Assembly: GCA_900545035.1 (NCBI GenBank)
Contig: UQXM01000068.1
Coordinates: 1 to 9,625 of the forward strand
Origin: an uncultured Fusobacterium sp.
GTDB lineage: Bacteria > Fusobacteriota > Fusobacteriia > Fusobacteriales > Fusobacteriaceae
Length of the DNA stretch: 9,625 bases
Reading direction: 5' to 3'
The notes under the pieces were generated by a model that was given only the letters and a program-made list of their open reading frames with translations, did not search any database and was not told where the DNA came from. Below, piece by piece: positions 6,508 through 9,625 of this stretch (the first letter of the stretch is position 1; each line of letters starts with the position of its first letter). A program made the position numbers and the translations under genes.

Positions 6508-6853
6508 TTGAAAATAAAAGTTGAAAAATTCTTTAAAAGGAAATCTTGATGCAGAACTTGTAAGAAATAATAAAACTGTTGCAGATTTCACAGATAAAAA
6601 CTTTATACAGGCAGCAGAAATTTATTCAGCTGTAAAATATTCTTATGAACTTGGAGATATGAATAAATCTCAAGATATGAAATTATTTAAAAAATTTGCA
6701 GTGGAAAATGACAACATTGAAAATGCTCATACAGATTTAAAACTTGGAACTGTAATTAATGTTAAAAATATTTCTGTCAATACTGAAATAGGAAAAGAAT
6801 TTGGTAAGAGAGACAGAGAATATATTAAAGCAGGATTTACATATACTTTCTAA
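6508..6853 (+). pseudogene. Autotransporter remnant: short head fused to the end of a beta-barrel
   Basis: The open frame from TTG 6521 to TAA at 6851-6853 encodes about 110 residues. It ends IKAGFTYTF, the alternating pattern with terminal Phe typical of an outer-membrane beta-barrel. Pieces such as SAVKYSYELGD, LKLGTVINV and VNTEIGKEFGKRDREYIKAG look like the last strands of an autotransporter barrel. A barrel needs about 250-300 residues, and there is no signal peptide, so this cannot work alone. From TTG 6508, removal of one A in the run 6524-6528 gives MKIKVENSLKGNLDAEL in one frame. VENSLK matches the head fragment near 600 on the other strand. I read it as an autotransporter that lost nearly all its coding sequence and then gained a frameshift. 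It lies 16 nt after the symporter and before a terminator. Confidence 0.7.
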
Positions 6854-6882
6854 TTTAATATACTTTTCAAAATTCAAAATAG

Positions 6883-6922
6883 AAAGGATTGCTTTTAAAT
6901 TTTTTAAAAGCAGTCCTTTTTT
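6883..6922 (+). terminator. Rho-independent terminator after the autotransporter remnant
   Basis: A 17-bp stem (6883-6899 pairs with 6903-6919, one G-T pair) has only a few T in the loop and is followed by T-rich sequence. It would end transcription of the hydE-birA-symporter-remnant run. A T-rich patch also precedes it on the other strand, but no minus-strand gene needs it. Confidence 0.8.
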
Positions 6923-7069
6923 AAAATTTTTTTCTACATATACAGATATAATAAAGTTTTAAAAAATAAACTGTACAAAACACTTGATAATAAAGCAGAA
7001 TTAAAATATAATATGGGAAATGACGCAGAGATAATTACATCTTAAATGATGAAATGAGGGGGACATATT
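6923..7069 (+). other. Intergenic region before oadA with a possible decayed reading frame
   Basis: No complete gene is visible. One plus frame is open from 6908 to a TAA at 7043-7045. Its last ~27 codons (from about 6962) read like real protein, including KLYKTLDNKAELKYNMG and DAEIITS. It has no plausible start or ribosome binding site, and the oadA promoter lies within it. It may be another gene relic, possibly of the nearby autotransporter, or chance. Confidence 0.3.
6984..7012 (+). promoter_or_regulatory. Strong predicted promoter of the oadA-like gene
   Basis: TTGATA (6984-6989) and a perfect TATAAT (7007-7012) are separated by exactly 17 bases. Transcription would start near 7019, leaving a leader of about 50 nt. 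I saw no riboswitch-like fold in that leader. Confidence 0.75.
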
Positions 7070-8596
7070 ATGCCTTTGAGAGTAACAGAAACATGTTTGA
7101 GAGATGGACATCAATCTCTTATGGCTACAAGACTGAAAACAGAAGAAATTCTTCCTATTTTGGAAAAAATGGATAATGTCGGATTTTATTCTATGGAAGT
7201 ATGGGGAGGAGCTACATTTGATGCCTGCATAAGATTTTTGAATGAAGACCCATGGGAAAGGCTTAGACAGATAAGAGCAAGAGTGAAAAAGACAAAACTT
7301 CAAATGCTTTTAAGGGGACAAAATCTTTTAGGATACAGACATTATGCTGATGATGTAGTGGAAGAATTCGTAAAAAAATCTCTGGAAAACGGAATTGATA
7401 TAATCAGAGTTTTTGATGCTTTGAATGATTTCAGAAATTTGGAAACAGCAATAAAAGCTGTAAAAAAATATAACGGACACTGTCAAGGATGTATTGCTTA
7501 TACAACAAGTGAAATTCATACAATAGATTATTATGTGGAAAAAATATTGGAACTGGAAAAAATGGGAGTTGATTCTGTCTGTATAAAAGATATGTCAGGA
7601 ATACTTCTTCCTGAAACAGGGTACAAACTTGTAAAAAAAATAAAAGAAGTTACAAAACTTCCTCTTTCTATTCACAGTCACTGTACAAGCGGAATTGCAG
7701 AAATGCTGTATATGAGAGCTATAAAAGCAGGAGTTGATATTATTGATACCACTATCTCTCCATTTTCCGGAGGTATCGGGCAGCCTGCCACAGAAGTATA
7801 TGCTCATGTACTGAAAGGTACAACAAAAGACCCTAAGCTTAACACACATCTGCTTGACGAAATAGCAGATTATTTCAAACCTATAAAAGAAAAATACAGA
7901 GCAATGGGATTTTTCAATCCAAAAGTTATGGAGAGAGATCCTCAGGCACTTTCTTATCAAGTTCCCGGAGGAATGCTTTCAAATCTTATTTCACAGCTTG
8001 AACAACAGAAAGCTTTGGATAAATATGATGAAGTATTAAAAGAAATTCCAAGAGTGAGAAAAGATATGGGATATCCTCCTTTGGTTACTCCCATGTCTCA
8101 AATGGTAGGAACACAAGCTGTATTCAATGTGATTTTGGGAGGAAGATACAAAGCTGTTCCAAAAGAAATAAGGGATTATGCAAAAGGACTGTATGGAAAA
8201 AGTCCTGTTCCTATGGATAAAGATATTCAGAAAGAAATTATCGGTGATACAGAACCTGTTACATGCAGACCTGCAGATTTATTAGAACCTGAACTTGAAA
8301 AGCTGAAAAAAGAACTTGGAGATTTGGCTGAAAGTATGGAAGATGTTCTGATATATGCTCTTTTCCCCGACAACGGAAAAAAATTCTTGGAAAACAGAAA
8401 AGCCGAAAAAGAAAAAAAGGCTGAAATATCAGAAATTAAAGAAGTTATACAAAAAACTGAAATTGAAGAAAATATTACAACAGAAACAGAAATTGATGAT
8501 GAAACGATAGCAGGAATGGTCGTTCTTGCACATGTTATGGCAAAAGATAAATATCACGAATACAGAATAGTAACAATAGAAGAGATAGCAAATTAA
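7070..8596 (+). CDS. oadA: Oxaloacetate decarboxylase alpha-type carboxyltransferase without a biotin domain
   Basis: Carboxyltransferase subunit of the OadA / pyruvate carboxylase B / transcarboxylase 5S family. It moves CO2 between a 2-oxo acid such as oxaloacetate and a biotin carrier; in Na+-pumping decarboxylases the carboxybiotin is then split by the membrane beta subunit. The 508 residues show TETCLRDGHQS (6-16, metal-binding D12), EVWGGATFD (43-51), LLRGQNLLGYRHY (80-92), CIKDMSG (171-177, active-site K173), HSHCTSG (202-208, metal ligands H202 and H204) and FSGGIGQP (232-239). No MKM biotin-attachment motif is present. After about 440 comes a Lys/Glu-rich linker, then a short segment (about 478-506: TIAGMVVLAHVMAKDKYHEY, then RIVTIEEI) resembling the end of OadG-type gamma subunits. 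A separate carrier must exist elsewhere. GAGGGGG at 7056-7062 supports ATG 7070. The preferred substrate is not certain. Confidence 0.88.
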   Translation: MPLRVTETCLRDGHQSLMATRLKTEEILPILEKMDNVGFYSMEVWGGATFDACIRFLNEDPWERLRQIRARVKKTKLQMLLRGQNLLGYRHYADDVVEEFVKKSLENGIDIIRVFDALNDFRNLETAIKAVKKYNGHCQGCIAYTTSEIHTIDYYVEKILELEKMGVDSVCIKDMSGILLPETGYKLVKKIKEVTKLPLSIHSHCTSGIAEMLYMRAIKAGVDIIDTTISPFSGGIGQPATEVYAHVLKGTTKDPKLNTHLLDEIADYFKPIKEKYRAMGFFNPKVMERDPQALSYQVPGGMLSNLISQLEQQKALDKYDEVLKEIPRVRKDMGYPPLVTPMSQMVGTQAVFNVILGGRYKAVPKEIRDYAKGLYGKSPVPMDKDIQKEIIGDTEPVTCRPADLLEPELEKLKKELGDLAESMEDVLIYALFPDNGKKFLENRKAEKEKKAEISEIKEVIQKTEIEENITTETEIDDETIAGMVVLAHVMAKDKYHEYRIVTIEEIAN

Positions 8597-8613
8597 TTTG
8601 CTATCTCTTTTTA
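8580..8613 (+). terminator. Terminator hairpin overlapping the oadA stop codon
   Basis: A perfect 30-bp palindrome (8580-8609) centres on the TAA stop at 8594-8596 and is followed by T residues. The left arm codes for the last residues (EEIAN). It should end oadA transcription. On the minus strand the T-tract is poor, so it is at best a weak terminator for the convergent small membrane protein gene. Confidence 0.85.
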
Positions 8614-8621
8614 AATATATT

Positions 8622-8954
8622 CTACTTTTTAAACATAAAATATACAGCTCCTATCATACACAAAAATGCGTAAAGATAATTAAGCTTTATTTCTTGTTTC
8701 AAATACAATACAGAAAATCCTGCAAAAACTACAAGAGTAATAACTTCCTGAATTATTTTCAGCTGAGCCACAGAAAAATAATTTGCTCCTATTCTGTTTG
8801 CCGGAATTGAAAAACAATACTCCAAAAATGCTATTGCCCAGCTCATAATAATTGTAAGCAAAAGATTTCTTCCTGTATGTTTCAAATGCCCATACCATGC
8901 AAAAGACATAAAAATATTTGATATAAACAACATAACTACCGGTAAAAATTTCAT
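8622..8954 (-). CDS. DUF486 family small membrane protein (DMT-like)
   Basis: A 110-residue inner-membrane protein with about four hydrophobic helices. It fits the DUF486 family in length and in its most conserved parts: SNIFMSFAWYGHLKH (12-26), SWAIAFLEYCFSIPANRIG (38-56), QLKIIQEVITLVVFAGFSVLY (69-89) and a final hydrophobic helix ending in FMFKK. The family resembles half of a drug/metabolite transporter and has no established function to my knowledge. The start ATG (8952-8954) follows AAGGAG at 8964-8969 on the minus strand. It stands alone, convergent with oadA and divergent from the acetyltransferase gene. Very sure of the family, unable to say what it moves. Confidence 0.9.
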   Translation of the reverse strand: MKFLPVVMLFISNIFMSFAWYGHLKHTGRNLLLTIIMSWAIAFLEYCFSIPANRIGANYFSVAQLKIIQEVITLVVFAGFSVLYLKQEIKLNYLYAFLCMIGAVYFMFKK

Positions 8955-9104
8955 TTTTTATCTCTCCTTAATGTTTCAAAATTTATTTTTCATAACTATA
9001 AGTTTATAACAAAAATCAAAAAAATTCAATAAAATCATAAAAATTCTTCTGCATTATAAAAATTTGAGATATAATAAAAATAAATACAATTCAAAGGAGC
9101 GGTT
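8955..9104. promoter_or_regulatory. Divergent promoter region between the DUF486 and GNAT genes
   Basis: This 150-bp AT-rich gap serves both genes. On the plus strand a perfect TATAAT (9070-9075) lies about 30 bases before the GNAT start; no clear -35 hexamer precedes it. AAAGGAG at 9093-9099 is the GNAT ribosome binding site. The minus-strand promoter of the DUF486 gene is not obvious. No palindrome or other control site stands out. Confidence 0.5.
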
Positions 9105-9625
9105 ATGGAAAAATATATTTTTGAATTAAAAGACGGAAGAGAACTTGTAATAAGAAAAGCAGAAGAAAAAGATGCTGAAATATTTCTTCAATATTTTAAT
9201 ACTGTTGGAGCTGAAACAGATTTTCTTGGCTTTGGAGCAGAAGGTCCGAAACTTACTGTTGAAGAAGAAAAAGAAGTATTCAGAAGCTCTACTCCAAAAA
9301 ATTTTTTTCTTATCGCGGAAATTGAAGAAAAAATTGTTGGAAGCTGTTCAATAAATACAAATGAAAAAAGAATTCGCTCTGCACATTTTGGAGAACTTGG
9401 AATTGTAGTGCTAAAAAATTACTGGAACTTAGGAATAGGATATAATCTGATAAAAACAGCCATAAAATATGGAAAACAGGCAGGACTTAAAAAGATAAAT
9501 CTTGATACAAGAAAAGATAATCAAAAAGCAATAAGTCTTTATAAAAAACTGGGATTTAAAGAAGAGGGAATTATCACAAGAGGAACTTTGATAAATAATA
9601 AATTTTATGATTTAACTCAAGAAGT
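9105..9625 (+). CDS. GNAT family N-acetyltransferase, cut by the window end
   Basis: The frame starts at ATG 9105 with AAAGGAG six bases upstream and is still open at the last base (173 codons seen), so the 3' end is missing. The fold is a GCN5-related acetyltransferase, which moves acetyl from acetyl-CoA to an amine. Visible parts are the N-terminal strand LVIRKAEEKDAEIF (15-28), the central strand NFFLIAEIEEKIVGSCSI (66-83), the acetyl-CoA site in ELGIVVLKNYWNLGIGYNL (97-115, a version of the [Q/R]xxGx[G/A] loop), and the C-terminal NLDTRKDNQKAISLYKKLGF (132-151). That last run is the usual N-x-x-A-x-x-L-Y-x-K-x-G-F signature. Given its length, only about 5-15 residues are probably missing. 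The substrate is not predictable; ribosomal-protein (Rim-like) and small-amine types both share these features. Confidence 0.9.
   Translation, partial: MEKYIFELKDGRELVIRKAEEKDAEIFLQYFNTVGAETDFLGFGAEGPKLTVEEEKEVFRSSTPKNFFLIAEIEEKIVGSCSINTNEKRIRSAHFGELGIVVLKNYWNLGIGYNLIKTAIKYGKQAGLKKINLDTRKDNQKAISLYKKLGFKEEGIITRGTLINNKFYDLTQE

Noticed and set aside
6940..6952. Second TATAAT (6947-6952) upstream of oadA
   Set aside because: No -35 hexamer at the right distance, whereas the pair at 6984/7007 is nearly ideal.
8598..8898. Other open frames over the DUF486 gene (8598-8810 plus, 8680-8898 minus)
   Set aside because: They are alternative frames of the well-supported DUF486 gene, with unnatural composition and no ribosome binding sites.
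9172..9354. 60-residue frame inside the right-hand gene
   Set aside because: It is an internal shadow of the GNAT acetyltransferase frame, which is open from 9105 to the window edge and has all the family motifs.
1..9625. CRISPR array, tRNA, rRNA, insertion sequence, phage or defence genes
   Set aside because: I saw no regularly spaced repeats, no cloverleaf or CCA end, no transposase or integrase motifs and no recognisable defence proteins on either strand.

Overview
The window is very AT-rich, with AGA arginine codons, A/T-ending codons, occasional TTG starts and strong purine-rich ribosome binding sites. Gene content points to the Fusobacteriota, most likely Fusobacterium: an autotransporter with a fusobacterial-style head (SLKRFLKKRV plus signal peptide), a decarboxylase carboxyltransferase subunit without its own biotin domain, and an [FeFe]-hydrogenase maturase. 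This assignment rests on family recognition; no database was searched.

Layout, left to right. Positions 1-84 may hold the last codons of a plus-strand gene. Positions about 35-625 (minus) carry the head of an autotransporter that ends early and has no good start. It overlaps the 3' end of a Zn/Cd/Pb-type P-type ATPase gene (576-2885, minus). A divergent intergenic region (2886-3060) holds a promoter and a GC-rich palindromic candidate operator for the ATPase, and the promoter side of a plus-strand run: hydE (3061-4161), birA (4220-5197) and a sodium:solute symporter (5194-6504). The run ends in a small autotransporter C-terminal remnant (6521-6853) and a hairpin terminator. A well-formed promoter then drives an oadA-like carboxyltransferase gene (7070-8596), whose terminator hairpin overlaps its own stop codon. 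A DUF486 small membrane protein gene follows on the minus strand (8622-8954). A GNAT acetyltransferase gene (9105 onward) runs off the right edge.

How the genes relate. BirA would attach biotin to the carrier protein that serves the oadA-like subunit, but that carrier is not in the window. The symporter and any decarboxylase Na+ pump would share the sodium gradient. HydE serves hydrogenase maturation, and hydF, hydG and the hydrogenase are absent here. The ATPase is a separate metal-efflux unit.

The most unusual feature is structural. Two autotransporter remnants in opposite orientation, one a head and one a tail, flank the ATPase-hydE-birA-symporter block. The ATPase's last ~14 residues are an out-of-frame reading of the autotransporter head. 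The right-hand remnant, after removal of a single A, begins with the same VENSLK peptide using different synonymous codons. I read this as scars of recombination and deletion among autotransporter paralogues. I do not see a convincing new defence or mobile system, CRISPR array, tRNA or rRNA.
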